From NCBI GenBank assembly GCA_025698865.1, contig JAILWQ010000002.1:456385-520384 (forward strand): a stretch of 64,000 nt of DNA, written 5' to 3'. The notes below the pieces were generated by a model. That model searched no databases, was not told the DNA's origin, and was given only the letters and a program-made list of their open reading frames with translations. The position numbers and the translations under genes are program-made. How positions within the stretch are numbered: position 1 is the stretch's first letter; each line of letters begins with the position of its first letter. Below, one piece after another: positions 51,990-60,392 of this stretch. Source of the DNA: Erythrobacter sp. (GTDB lineage: Bacteria > Pseudomonadota > Alphaproteobacteria > Sphingomonadales > Sphingomonadaceae).

Positions 51990-53327
51990 ATGAAGATCGC
52001 CCAGTTCGCCCGCGGCGCCGCGCTTGTCAGCGCACTTGCGCTGATTCCCGCGACCACCGCCGGCCTCGCGCAGGTCGACGGCCGCGCCGGGCCGGAATTC
52101 GCCAAGGTGCTGGCGGTCTACCAGCGGATCAAGGCGAGCTATGTCGAGCCGGTCGATGATGACGTGCTGCTGCGCGGCATGATCGACGGGATGCTCGCCG
52201 CGCTCGATCCCCATTCGGCCTATCTCGACGGCGGCGATCTCCAGCGGCTCGAGACCATGATCGACGGCAATTATTCCGGCCTCGGTCTGTCGGTCGTGCT
52301 CGACGACGGTGCGGTCAAGATCGTCTCGCCCTTCCGCGGCAGTCCGGCCGATCAGGCGGGGATCAAGGCGGGCGACTTCATCACTCACCTCGACGGCAAG
52401 CTGATCTATGGCGGCAGCCTCGACGATGCGGTGGCGCAGATGCGCGGCGAGGCCGGCACTTCGATCCGCCTCACCATCTTCCGCCCCGGCCGCGACGAGC
52501 CCTTCGACGTCAGCGTGACGCGTGGCGTGATCGAGCTGGAGCCGGTGACCCACGAACTGCTCGAGGGCAATATCGGCCACATCATGGTCAACGAGTTCTC
52601 GCGCGATGTCGGCGCGGACGTCTTCGCCTCGTGGGAAGCCCTGCGCGGCGAGGCGAGCGGACGGCTGAACGGGCTGGTGCTCGACCTGCGCTCCAACCCG
52701 GGCGGCTCGCTCGACGAGGCGGTGGCGTTGTCGGATCTGTTCCTGACCGACGGGCAGATCGTCTCGCAGCGCGGTCGTGCGCGGGGCGAGAACATCTCCT
52801 ACGATGCCGAGACCGTGTTCCGCGGCGACATCGCCGAGGGGCTGCCGATCATCGTGCTGATCGATGCGGGCTCGGCCTCCGCCTCGGAAATCGTCGCCGG
52901 CGCGTTGCAGGACCATCGCCGCGCGGTGATCATGGGCGAGCGCAGCTTCGGCAAGGGCAGCGTCCAGTCGCTGCTGCCGCTGGGCCGCGACGCGGCATTG
53001 AAGCTGACGACGGCGCGTTACTACACGCCCTCGGGCCATTCGGTGCAGGAAGGCGGGATCAAGCCGGATATCGCCGTGCCGCAGCTGTCCGATCCCGATC
53101 TAGCCAAGCGGTCCAAGTTCATCATGCGCGAATCGGACCTGCGCGGTCACCTGATCAACGAGATCGGGATCGAGGATTCGGCGATGGAACGCGACCGGGC
53201 CGACGATCCCCGCTTCAAGCTGACCGCCGAGGAGCTGAAGGAGCAGGGGATCGAGGACTTCCAGCTGCATTATGCGGCCGACACGCTGCGCCGGACCGGC
53301 CCGCGGGCAGTGGCGCGTCGCAAGTAG
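51990..53327 (+). CDS. ctpA: C-terminal processing peptidase (S41 family, CtpA-like)
   Basis: A 445-residue periplasmic serine protease. A signal peptide ends near TTAGLAQ. The N-terminal helical part contains LLRGMIDGMLAALDPHSAYL, a PDZ domain (about 85-165) is marked by SPFRGSPADQAGIKAGDFI, and the catalytic core has LVLDLRSNPGGSLDEAV, the serine motif DAGSASASEIVAGAL (about residues 292-306) and the lysine motif GERSFGKGSVQSL. It trims C-termini of envelope proteins, often wall hydrolases, and follows an EnvC-type gene here. ATG 51990 is preferred over an upstream in-frame start. Confidence 0.94.
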   Translation: MKIAQFARGAALVSALALIPATTAGLAQVDGRAGPEFAKVLAVYQRIKASYVEPVDDDVLLRGMIDGMLAALDPHSAYLDGGDLQRLETMIDGNYSGLGLSVVLDDGAVKIVSPFRGSPADQAGIKAGDFITHLDGKLIYGGSLDDAVAQMRGEAGTSIRLTIFRPGRDEPFDVSVTRGVIELEPVTHELLEGNIGHIMVNEFSRDVGADVFASWEALRGEASGRLNGLVLDLRSNPGGSLDEAVALSDLFLTDGQIVSQRGRARGENISYDAETVFRGDIAEGLPIIVLIDAGSASASEIVAGALQDHRRAVIMGERSFGKGSVQSLLPLGRDAALKLTTARYYTPSGHSVQEGGIKPDIAVPQLSDPDLAKRSKFIMRESDLRGHLINEIGIEDSAMERDRADDPRFKLTAEELKEQGIEDFQLHYAADTLRRTGPRAVARRK

Positions 53328-53343
53328 CGGCGGGCCGATATTG

Positions 53344-53850
53344 ATGGCTGCGAACCCTCCGCTCCGCTCCTCGCCGCGTCCGAACCTGCGTCTGGCACAG
53401 ACGCTCGCGCTCGCCGTCCCGGCACTGCTGCTGGGCGGGGCCTATCTGTCGCAATACGCTTTCGGTCTCTATCCGTGCGAGATGTGCTGGTGGCAGCGCT
53501 ATCCCCATTTCGTGGGCGTAGCGCTGGCGCTGTTCGCCGGGATCGTCCCGCCCCGGCGGCTCTGGCTCGCGCTCGCGGCGCTGGCTATCCTAGCCTCCGG
53601 GCTGATCGGCGGCTTCCACGCCGGGGTCGAATATGGCTGGTGGGACGGGATCACCAATTGCGCGATGACGCCGGTCGCGTCGGGGCAAAGCGCGCTCGAT
53701 TCGATCATGAACGCGCCGATGATCCGCTGCGACGCGGCGCCGTGGTCGTTCCTCAGCATCAGCCTGGCGGGGTGGAACTTCCTGATCTCGACCGCTAGCG
53801 CTGTCGCCATCCTGTTCCTCCTGCTGCGGAGCCGCCATGCGCAAATCTGA
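53344..53850 (+). CDS. dsbB: Disulfide bond formation protein B (DsbB-type)
   Basis: A 168-residue inner-membrane protein with four hydrophobic helices. The quinone-side cysteine pair is in PCEMCWWQRYP (Cys45, Cys48), and the second pair is Cys106 (GITNCAMTP) and Cys129 (MIRCDAAPW). It passes electrons from DsbA to ubiquinone. A DsbA is not seen in the window. The 3' end overlaps coq7 by 14 nt, coupling it to ubiquinone synthesis, which fits its cofactor use. Confidence 0.9.
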   Translation: MAANPPLRSSPRPNLRLAQTLALAVPALLLGGAYLSQYAFGLYPCEMCWWQRYPHFVGVALALFAGIVPPRRLWLALAALAILASGLIGGFHAGVEYGWWDGITNCAMTPVASGQSALDSIMNAPMIRCDAAPWSFLSISLAGWNFLISTASAVAILFLLLRSRHAQI

Positions 53851-54358
53851 CATCCACCGCATGATCCGCGTCGATCAGGCGGGCGAATTCGGGGCCACCC
53901 GGATCTATGCCGGCCAGCTCGCCGTGATGGGCAATCGCGGGCCGCACTCGGCCGAGATCGCCGGGATGGCCGAGCAGGAAGCCGGCCACCGCGCGAAGTT
54001 CGACGCGCTGATGGCCCGGCGCAGCGTCCGGCCGACCGCGCTCCAGCCCTTCTGGAACGTCGCCGGTTTCGCGCTCGGCGCCGGGACCGCCCTGATCGGG
54101 CCGGAAGCGGCGATGGCCTGCACGGCCGCGGTGGAGGAAGAGATCGACCGCCATTACTCGGAGCAGCTCGACGCGCTGGCCGAGGAGGGTGACGATCCCG
54201 AACTCGCCGGAATGATCGAGGAGTTCCGCGAGGACGAGCGCGAGCATCGCGACGCCGCTCTCGCCGCCGGGGCGGAGCGGGCGCCCGCCTATCCCGTCCT
54301 GTCGGGCCTTATCCGGCTGGGCTGCCGCGCGGCGATCCGGATCTCCGAACGCATCTGA
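53837..54358 (+). CDS. coq7: Demethoxyubiquinone hydroxylase (COQ7)
   Basis: A 173-residue di-iron hydroxylase of ubiquinone synthesis. Iron ligands are visible in GEFGATRIYAG (Glu17), EQEAGHRAKF (Glu48, His51), AVEEEIDRHYSEQL and EFREDEREHRDAA. It lacks the eukaryotic targeting region and has the usual bacterial length. It starts inside dsbB, and the next gene lies 105 bp away. Confidence 0.94.
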   Translation: MRKSDIHRMIRVDQAGEFGATRIYAGQLAVMGNRGPHSAEIAGMAEQEAGHRAKFDALMARRSVRPTALQPFWNVAGFALGAGTALIGPEAAMACTAAVEEEIDRHYSEQLDALAEEGDDPELAGMIEEFREDEREHRDAALAAGAERAPAYPVLSGLIRLGCRAAIRISERI

Positions 54359-54463
54359 GGGAACGAAGCAGAGGGAACGGCCGGGCTTCATCGTCGGTTA
54401 AAGCCAGAAGCACCAATTTCGCCCCAGCCTGGCCAACGCCAGAATCATCGCAGGAAATCGACC

Positions 54464-55144
54464 ATGACCGCCCGTTTGCTCCCGCTTCTCCTCGCCACCG
54501 GAATGGCCGCCGGCATCTCCGCTGTTCCTGCTGCCGCGCAGGACACGCCCGGCGACAAGGTCAACATGGTGATCGTGTATGGTGACGATGCGTGCCCGGC
54601 CAGCGCGGGCGAGGAGATCGTCGTCTGCGCGCGCAAGGCCGAGAACGAGCGGTATCGCATTCCCGAAAACCTGCGCTTCAGCGACGATCCCGCGAATCAG
54701 GCCTGGGCCGAGCGGGTCGAGCGGCTGGAAATGGTCGGCGATTTCGGCACCATGTCCTGCTCGCCCACCGGCGCCGGCGGGATCACCGGCTGCACCCAGC
54801 AGATGATCGACGCTGCCTATGCCGACCGCGCGGAAGGCACGAATGTCCGCTTCGGCGAACTGATCGCCGCAGCGCGCGAGGAGCGCCTTTCCACCATCGA
54901 CGCCGATGCCGCCGCCGAACAGGAACGGGTCGAGCAGATCGAGCAGGAATACATGGAGCGGCTCGAGAACGAGCGCAACGCGCCGGTCGGGGAGGAGACC
55001 GCCGATGGTTCTCCGCCGCCCGTCCTGCAAGGCGATCGTTCGATCCCCGCCGAGCCCTCTGCCGACACCCAGTTCGACGATGGCAGCGAGACCCCGCAGC
55101 CCTTGAGCGCACAGGTCCCGGCCCGCTCGCCGCAGCCCGATTGA
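54464..55144 (+). CDS. Secreted protein of unknown function
   Basis: A 226-residue protein with a signal peptide ending VPAAAQ. Its mature part has four cysteines in two pairs (DACPASAGEEIVVCARK; TMSCSPTGAGGITGCTQQM), which could form disulfides, and the phrase YRIPENLRFSDDP. An acidic coiled coil (AAEQERVEQIEQEYMERLEN) and a disordered Pro/Ser/Asp-rich tail complete it. No known domain is recognised. Such proteins appear to be sphingomonad-specific. A TTAAAGCC near 54400 is only a half CtrA-like site. Confidence 0.75.
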   Translation: MTARLLPLLLATGMAAGISAVPAAAQDTPGDKVNMVIVYGDDACPASAGEEIVVCARKAENERYRIPENLRFSDDPANQAWAERVERLEMVGDFGTMSCSPTGAGGITGCTQQMIDAAYADRAEGTNVRFGELIAAAREERLSTIDADAAAEQERVEQIEQEYMERLENERNAPVGEETADGSPPPVLQGDRSIPAEPSADTQFDDGSETPQPLSAQVPARSPQPD

Positions 55145-55194
55145 GGCGCATCCCGCTCATTACATGGTAACCGGGTTGCTCTAGGAACCCGGGG

Positions 55195-56316
55195 ATGACC
55201 GCTCCGATCAAGATCCTGACCGTCTTCGGCACCCGGCCCGAAGCGATCAAGCTGTTCCCGCTCGTCCACGCGCTCGAACGCGACGACCGGTTCGAATCGG
55301 TCGTCTGCGTTTCGGCCCAGCATCGCGCCATGCTCGATCAGGTGCTCGCCATCGCGGAGATCGTGCCGGATCACGATCTCGACCTGATGACGCCGGGCCA
55401 GTCGCTCGACGCGCTCACCGCCCGCGCGCTTGTCGGCATCGGGGAGGTGCTGGACCGCGAGCGCCCCGACTGGGTGGTGGTGCAGGGCGACACGACCACG
55501 GTCATGGCCGGCGCGCTCGCTGCCTATTACCGCCAGATACCCGTCTGCCATGTCGAGGCAGGGCTGCGCTCGGGCGACATCCACCACCCCTGGCCTGAAG
55601 AGGTCAACCGCAAGGTCGTCGGCACATTCGCCGCGTTGCACTGCGCCCCGACCCGGACCGCCGCCGATGCGCTGCTGGCCGAGAATGTCGATCCGGCCAG
55701 CGTCCATGTCACTGGCAACACGGTGATCGATGCGCTGGAATGGGTGACCGCGAAGATCGGGCGCGAGCCGTCGCTCGCTGCCGGGCTCGGCGAAATCGAA
55801 CGGCGCTTCGCGGGCAGGCGGATCCTCGGCGTGACCAGCCACCGGCGCGAGAATTTCGGCGAGGGGATGCGCGGCATCGCGGGGGCGGTGAAGCGGATCG
55901 CCGCGCGGCCCGACGTGGCGATCATCTTCCCCGTCCACCTCAACCCGAACGTGCGCGAGGTGATGAATGCCGAACTCGCCGGGCTCGACAATGTCGCGCT
56001 GATCGAGCCGCTCGACTACCCGCATTTCGCCCGGCTGCTGGCGATCAGCGATCTGATGCTGAGCGACAGCGGCGGCGTGCAGGAAGAGGCGCCGGCGCTG
56101 GGCAAGCCGGTTCTGGTCATGCGCGAGACCACCGAGCGGCCCGAGGGGATCGCCGCCGGAACCGCCCGGCTGGTCGGCACCGATCCCGACCGCATCGTCG
56201 CCGAGGTTGAAGCCCTGCTCGACGATCCCGCCGCCTACGCCGCGATGGCCCGCGCCCACAATCCCTTCGGCGACGGCAAGGCAGCGGCACGGATCGTGGA
56301 GCTTCTGGCGGGCTGA
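55195..56316 (+). CDS. wecB: UDP-N-acetylglucosamine 2-epimerase (non-hydrolysing)
   Basis: A 373-residue GT-B-fold enzyme converting UDP-GlcNAc to UDP-ManNAc. It has FGTRPEAIKLFPLVHAL at the N-terminus, VQGDTTTVMAG, CHVEAGLRSGDIHHPWPEE and LSDSGGVQEEAPALGKP. The single-function length argues against a hydrolysing bifunctional type. It is followed by wecC 82 bp on, giving a route to UDP-ManNAcA for surface polysaccharide. Confidence 0.95.
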   Translation: MTAPIKILTVFGTRPEAIKLFPLVHALERDDRFESVVCVSAQHRAMLDQVLAIAEIVPDHDLDLMTPGQSLDALTARALVGIGEVLDRERPDWVVVQGDTTTVMAGALAAYYRQIPVCHVEAGLRSGDIHHPWPEEVNRKVVGTFAALHCAPTRTAADALLAENVDPASVHVTGNTVIDALEWVTAKIGREPSLAAGLGEIERRFAGRRILGVTSHRRENFGEGMRGIAGAVKRIAARPDVAIIFPVHLNPNVREVMNAELAGLDNVALIEPLDYPHFARLLAISDLMLSDSGGVQEEAPALGKPVLVMRETTERPEGIAAGTARLVGTDPDRIVAEVEALLDDPAAYAAMARAHNPFGDGKAAARIVELLAG

Positions 56317-56398
56317 TCGCCCCCTGCCCCGAACGTTACTGCTATCTTTACCCCGGATCGGGTAAGGCGCACCGCAGAAGGTCAGGGGACTGCGAACG

Positions 56399-57661
56399 AT
56401 GCGTGACGACAACAAGCCGGCAGTGTGCGTGATCGGCCTCGGCTATATCGGCCTGCCGACCGCCGCGATCATCGCGCGCGCGGGTTGCCGCGTTCACGGC
56501 GTCGACGTGAGCGAGCATGTGGTCGAGACGATCAATCGCGGCGAAATCCATATCGAGGAAGTCGATCTCGACGGCCTCGTCCAGGCAGTGGTGCAACGCG
56601 GGTTGCTCACCGCCGCGACCCAGATCGCGTCGGCCGACGTGTTCGTGGTCGCCGTGCCCACCCCCTTTGCCAAGGACGGCGCGCACACTCCGGATACCAG
56701 TTACGTGATGGACGCCGCCGCCAAGCTCGCCACCGTGCTGAAGAAGGGCGACACGGTGATCCTCGAATCGACCTCGCCGGTCGGCACGACCGAGGCGATG
56801 CGCGACCTGATCGCGCGCGAGCGGCCGGACCTTGCGATGCCGGGCATGGGCGAGGGCACGCCCGATGTCTCGATCGCCTATTGCCCCGAGCGCGTCCTGC
56901 CCGGCCGCATCCTCGAGGAACTGACGCACAACGACCGCTCGATCGGCGGCATCACGCCGCGCTGCGCGCGCAAGGCGCTGGGCTTCTACAAGCGTTTCGT
57001 GAAGGGCGAATGCGTTGTCACCGACGCCCGCTCGGCCGAGATGACCAAGCTGGTCGAGAACGCCTTTCGCGATGTCAACATCGCCTTCGCCAACGAGCTG
57101 TCGATGATCGCCGACCGGCAGGGCCTCGACGTGTGGGAGGTGATCCGCCTCGCCAACCGCCATCCGCGCGTCAACATCCTCCAGCCCGGCCCGGGTGTCG
57201 GCGGCCACTGCATCGCGGTCGACCCGTGGTTCATCGTCCACGGTGCGCCCGAGGACGCGAAACTGATCAGCACCGCGCGCGAGGTGAACGATGCCAAGAT
57301 GCACCACGTCCTGGCGCAGGCAAGGGCGCTGATCGAAGCGCATCCGGGCGAGAAAGTCGCCTGCCTCGGCCTCGCCTTCAAGGCCAATATCGACGATTTT
57401 CGCGAGAGCCCCGCACGCTATGTCGCCGCCAGCCTGGCGCGCGAATATGGCGAGCGGATTTGCGTGGTCGAGCCGCACGCGGCGGCGCTGCCGGCGGAGT
57501 TCGACGCCACGAATGCGAGCCTGATCGACGTCGACGCCGCACTCGAGGAATGCGGCGTCCTGATCGCGCTGGTCGATCACGACATCTTCAAGGCGATCCC
57601 CGCTGAAGAGCGCACGGGCAAGGCGGTTTACGACACGCGCGGAATTTGGTGCGGCGTTTAA
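56399..57661 (+). CDS. wecC: UDP-N-acetyl-D-mannosamine dehydrogenase
   Basis: A 420-residue enzyme oxidising UDP-ManNAc to UDP-ManNAcA with NAD. The Rossmann loop VIGLGYIGLPTAAI is at residues 11-24, the catalytic cysteine lies in GVGGHCIAVDPWF (about residue 270), and KANIDDFRESPA is in the C-terminal UDP-binding domain. Its partner wecB is immediately upstream. The gene ends at the boundary where base composition drops. Confidence 0.94.
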   Translation: MRDDNKPAVCVIGLGYIGLPTAAIIARAGCRVHGVDVSEHVVETINRGEIHIEEVDLDGLVQAVVQRGLLTAATQIASADVFVVAVPTPFAKDGAHTPDTSYVMDAAAKLATVLKKGDTVILESTSPVGTTEAMRDLIARERPDLAMPGMGEGTPDVSIAYCPERVLPGRILEELTHNDRSIGGITPRCARKALGFYKRFVKGECVVTDARSAEMTKLVENAFRDVNIAFANELSMIADRQGLDVWEVIRLANRHPRVNILQPGPGVGGHCIAVDPWFIVHGAPEDAKLISTAREVNDAKMHHVLAQARALIEAHPGEKVACLGLAFKANIDDFRESPARYVAASLAREYGERICVVEPHAAALPAEFDATNASLIDVDAALEECGVLIALVDHDIFKAIPAEERTGKAVYDTRGIWCGV

Positions 57662-57671
57662 GATGACCTGC

Positions 57672-58148
57672 TTAGCCGAAGTCTCGGATGCAGCCCATCG
57701 CCACGCGCATTCGCGAAGAGGTGTCCGGCAAAGCCTCCAACTTTCGAGCCCTGTCTTCCGCAATCTGTTCGGACGACTTGCTTCTTTCTCGCCCGAGAGC
57801 GGCAATTTGACTGTTAAAATTCCTGTCGATCCTACCCAGCGCTGATATCTGTTCCTGGTTCAGTAATCCATTCGAAGTCAATTGCCGTTCCAGAGCCGAG
57901 ATGCCGATATCGCAGGCGATGGCTCGGTCATAGGGATCGTCCGATCCGTTGAGCGTGGGATCATTGCCGATCGACAAGGTCGCCGCGATCCTGCGCTGTT
58001 CGGCAGAAAACGCTTGGTCCGCAACCTTGGTCTGCTCCCCGTCCAACTGATCCGCGCGACCGGTATCGCACCCCGAAGCAGCAAGCGCGAGCGCAGTAAG
58101 AAAGGCGATCCGAAGATTATGGGGTTGCAGTAGAGGGGAGTAAGCCAT
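57672..58148 (-). CDS. Putative lipoprotein of unknown function
   Basis: A 158-residue protein with a signal sequence and lipobox LAASGC (Cys27), then a helical Gln/Arg/Glu-rich body with three further cysteine or charge features (DRAIACDIGISALERQLTSN; SRMRVAMGCIRDFG at the C-terminus). No family is recognised. It converges with wecC, 10 nt apart, and is divergent from the O-antigen ligase-type gene, with 60 bp between starts. Its base composition is like the polysaccharide genes to the right, which suggests it belongs to the same accessory segment. Confidence 0.65.
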   Translation of the reverse strand: MAYSPLLQPHNLRIAFLTALALAASGCDTGRADQLDGEQTKVADQAFSAEQRRIAATLSIGNDPTLNGSDDPYDRAIACDIGISALERQLTSNGLLNQEQISALGRIDRNFNSQIAALGRERSKSSEQIAEDRARKLEALPDTSSRMRVAMGCIRDFG

Positions 58149-58208
58149 TTTATTCTTCTACGGGCTATTCGTTCTTGCTCCAAGGTCTCAAATCGCTAGA
58201 GCGTCCCG

Positions 58209-59618
58209 ATGCTGGGATCCCATCGCCTTATTGCGAACTGGAGAGCCGACCTTCCCTTTGTCCTGCTGTGTGCGTTCTTCGCGACATTGTGGTTCGCCGG
58301 GGGCGCTTCGCGGATGGATGTCATTGGGCAAGCGGTGGTCAGGCTGTGTGCGTGGCTTGTGCTATTCGTCTACATTCTGGCTGGACCGTCCGTAAACTGG
58401 CGTCGCATTCGTGTTCCCGCTATCATGCTCGGATCGATGATCGGGGCGGTTCTTCTGCATCTGGTTCCGCTTCCGCCGTCGATCTGGCAAGAATTGCCCG
58501 GGCGGGAGATTTTGGAGCCGGCGGCGGCACTGATGAACCAGCCTCAACCTTGGCGGCCGCTCACATTCTCACCTAGCTTCACGGAGAATGCCCTTTGGTC
58601 TTTGATCGTGCCGGCAGTCGTTCTGGTGCTGATGACCGGCCTCACGAAGCTGCAAGTGTGGCGCCTGAGGTCCATCATACTGCTTCTGATTATGGCTGGA
58701 ATGTTGGTCGGCCTTCTTCAGTTTTCTGGTGGGGGAATCGACAATCCGATGGTGAACGATATTGCGGGTACAGTCGTCGGCACGTTCGCAAACCGCAATC
58801 ATTTCGCACTTTTCGTCGCCTTCGGATGCGTAATCGGACCGAGCTGGGCTTTGCACCGGCATCGACGTCAGCTTTGGCGGATTCTTGCAGTTATAGGCCT
58901 CATCCCTTGCCTGGCCCTGACGAGCCTGGCCACCGGATCGCGAACAGGCCTCTTAGTCTGGATCGTTGGTCTGGCGATCGGACTTCTCATTGTCAGGAGA
59001 CCCCTGATCCAGGAGTTCGGCAAATTCCGCAAATCCACAGCCTTGTGGTTGATTGCGGGTCTGGCGGTAGCGCTTGTGGCCCTGCTTTCGCTCGCCGTGA
59101 CCATGGACCGCGCGATTTCCATCGAGCGCGCGTTGTCGATGAATGCGGCGGAGGATCTGAGGATCCTCGCTTTACCGACGGTGCTAGGAATGGTTGAGGG
59201 ATACTTCCCGATCGGGTCGGGGTTCGGAGCGTTCGATCCGGTGTATAGAATTTCCGAGCCGGACGACTTGCTGCTCACTATGTACTTCAACCATGCTCAC
59301 AACGATTGGATCGAGATTGTCCTTGATGGAGGACTGATTGGGGTGGCTCTGCTTCTCGTGGGGGTGGGATGGTGGTTCGCCGCAAGTCTGCGCGTTTGGC
59401 GATTCCGAGCCGAAGTCGACTCTGCTGACGGCCGCTCTGACAGTATTGTTTTGGCGCGGATCGGCTCGGGAATTCTGCTATTGGTGTTCATCGCCAGCAT
59501 CACGGACTACCCTGCGCGGACGCCGCTCATCATGGGCGTGATCGCCGTGGCCGCTACGTGGCTGTTCAATTCCGCGCCGCGCTCGGCTGCTTTACTTGCT
59601 GAGGAGCGGGACCTATAG
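58209..59618 (+). CDS. O-antigen ligase/polymerase-type membrane protein
   Basis: A 469-residue protein with about eleven hydrophobic helices. The large periplasmic loop of the Wzy_C domain is bracketed by GTFANRNHFALFVAFG and FNHAHNDWIEIVLDGGLIG, which are family hallmarks. It could be a Wzy-type polymerase of the exported polysaccharide or an O-antigen ligase; sequence alone does not decide. It lies upstream of wza- and wzc-type genes, which favours a polymerase in a Wzx/Wzy-like pathway. Confidence 0.82.
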   Translation: MLGSHRLIANWRADLPFVLLCAFFATLWFAGGASRMDVIGQAVVRLCAWLVLFVYILAGPSVNWRRIRVPAIMLGSMIGAVLLHLVPLPPSIWQELPGREILEPAAALMNQPQPWRPLTFSPSFTENALWSLIVPAVVLVLMTGLTKLQVWRLRSIILLLIMAGMLVGLLQFSGGGIDNPMVNDIAGTVVGTFANRNHFALFVAFGCVIGPSWALHRHRRQLWRILAVIGLIPCLALTSLATGSRTGLLVWIVGLAIGLLIVRRPLIQEFGKFRKSTALWLIAGLAVALVALLSLAVTMDRAISIERALSMNAAEDLRILALPTVLGMVEGYFPIGSGFGAFDPVYRISEPDDLLLTMYFNHAHNDWIEIVLDGGLIGVALLLVGVGWWFAASLRVWRFRAEVDSADGRSDSIVLARIGSGILLLVFIASITDYPARTPLIMGVIAVAATWLFNSAPRSAALLAEERDL

Positions 59619-59658
59619 GGACTGGCCCGAAAGCATTTTTGCGAGCCCAGATTTTCCG

Positions 59659-60366
59659 ATGCGAACTCTTGTTTTGGCGATAGCGGCTCTCAGCCTCTCG
59701 TCTTGTGGCACGCGCGAGCCTCTTCAGTCCACACCTCAGCTTACGGTGGTACAGGGCGAGGCAGGTCTCCCCGCTCCGGCCAGAAACGATCTTCTCGCTC
59801 CGGACAGGGTTTCCCTCATTGGCCCTCTGGATACCATTACGGTGGATATTTTCGGAGTGCCTGAATTGAGCAGGCAAGTTCAGGTCGACTCCAGTGGACG
59901 GATTGCCATGCCTTTGATTGGTACGATTGACGCCGGCGGCAAAACTGCGGGCGAATTGGCTGGCGACATCGAAACCGCCTTATCGAGCAGGTTTGTTCGC
60001 AATCCGAATGTGACGATAAATATCAACAGTTCTGTCAGTCAAGTCGTGACTATCGACGGACAGGTGGTCGAACCCGGACTCTATCCCGTTACGAACCAGA
60101 TGACTTTACTGCGGGCTGTGGCGTCGGCGCGAGGCCTGAGCGAATTCGCTGACGAGGATGATGTCGTCATTCTGCGGACCGTCGAGGGGCAGCGGATGGC
60201 GGGTCTTTATAATATATCTGCGATCCGCCGGGGTCTTTACGAAGATCCCGCGGTATTTGCCAACGATGTAGTTGTCGTCGGCGATAGTCCGCAACGAAGA
60301 CTTTTCCGAGACTTCGTTTCGATAGCCCCGCTACTTGCTGCGCCGGTTGTGGCCATCCTTCAATAA
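59659..60366 (+). CDS. Polysaccharide export outer-membrane lipoprotein (Wza-like)
   Basis: A 235-residue protein with signal sequence and lipobox LSLSSC, the polysaccharide export (PES) domain DTITVDIFGVPELSRQVQVDSSGRIAMPLIG and an SLBB domain with VTIDGQVVEPGLYPVTNQMTLLRAVASARG. It should form the outer-membrane exit channel for the polysaccharide. The C-terminal anchor is short compared with E. coli Wza. The ATG at 59659 sets the lipobox properly. An upstream in-frame ATG overlaps the previous gene and is less likely. Confidence 0.9.
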   Translation: MRTLVLAIAALSLSSCGTREPLQSTPQLTVVQGEAGLPAPARNDLLAPDRVSLIGPLDTITVDIFGVPELSRQVQVDSSGRIAMPLIGTIDAGGKTAGELAGDIETALSSRFVRNPNVTININSSVSQVVTIDGQVVEPGLYPVTNQMTLLRAVASARGLSEFADEDDVVILRTVEGQRMAGLYNISAIRRGLYEDPAVFANDVVVVGDSPQRRLFRDFVSIAPLLAAPVVAILQ

Positions 60367-60392
60367 TACATCGCAAGGTTCGAACGTTTCCA

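Noticed and set aside
54395..54408. CtrA site before the secreted protein gene (GGTTAAAGCC).
   Set aside because: Only one half-site is present, and no TTAA at 7-bp spacing.
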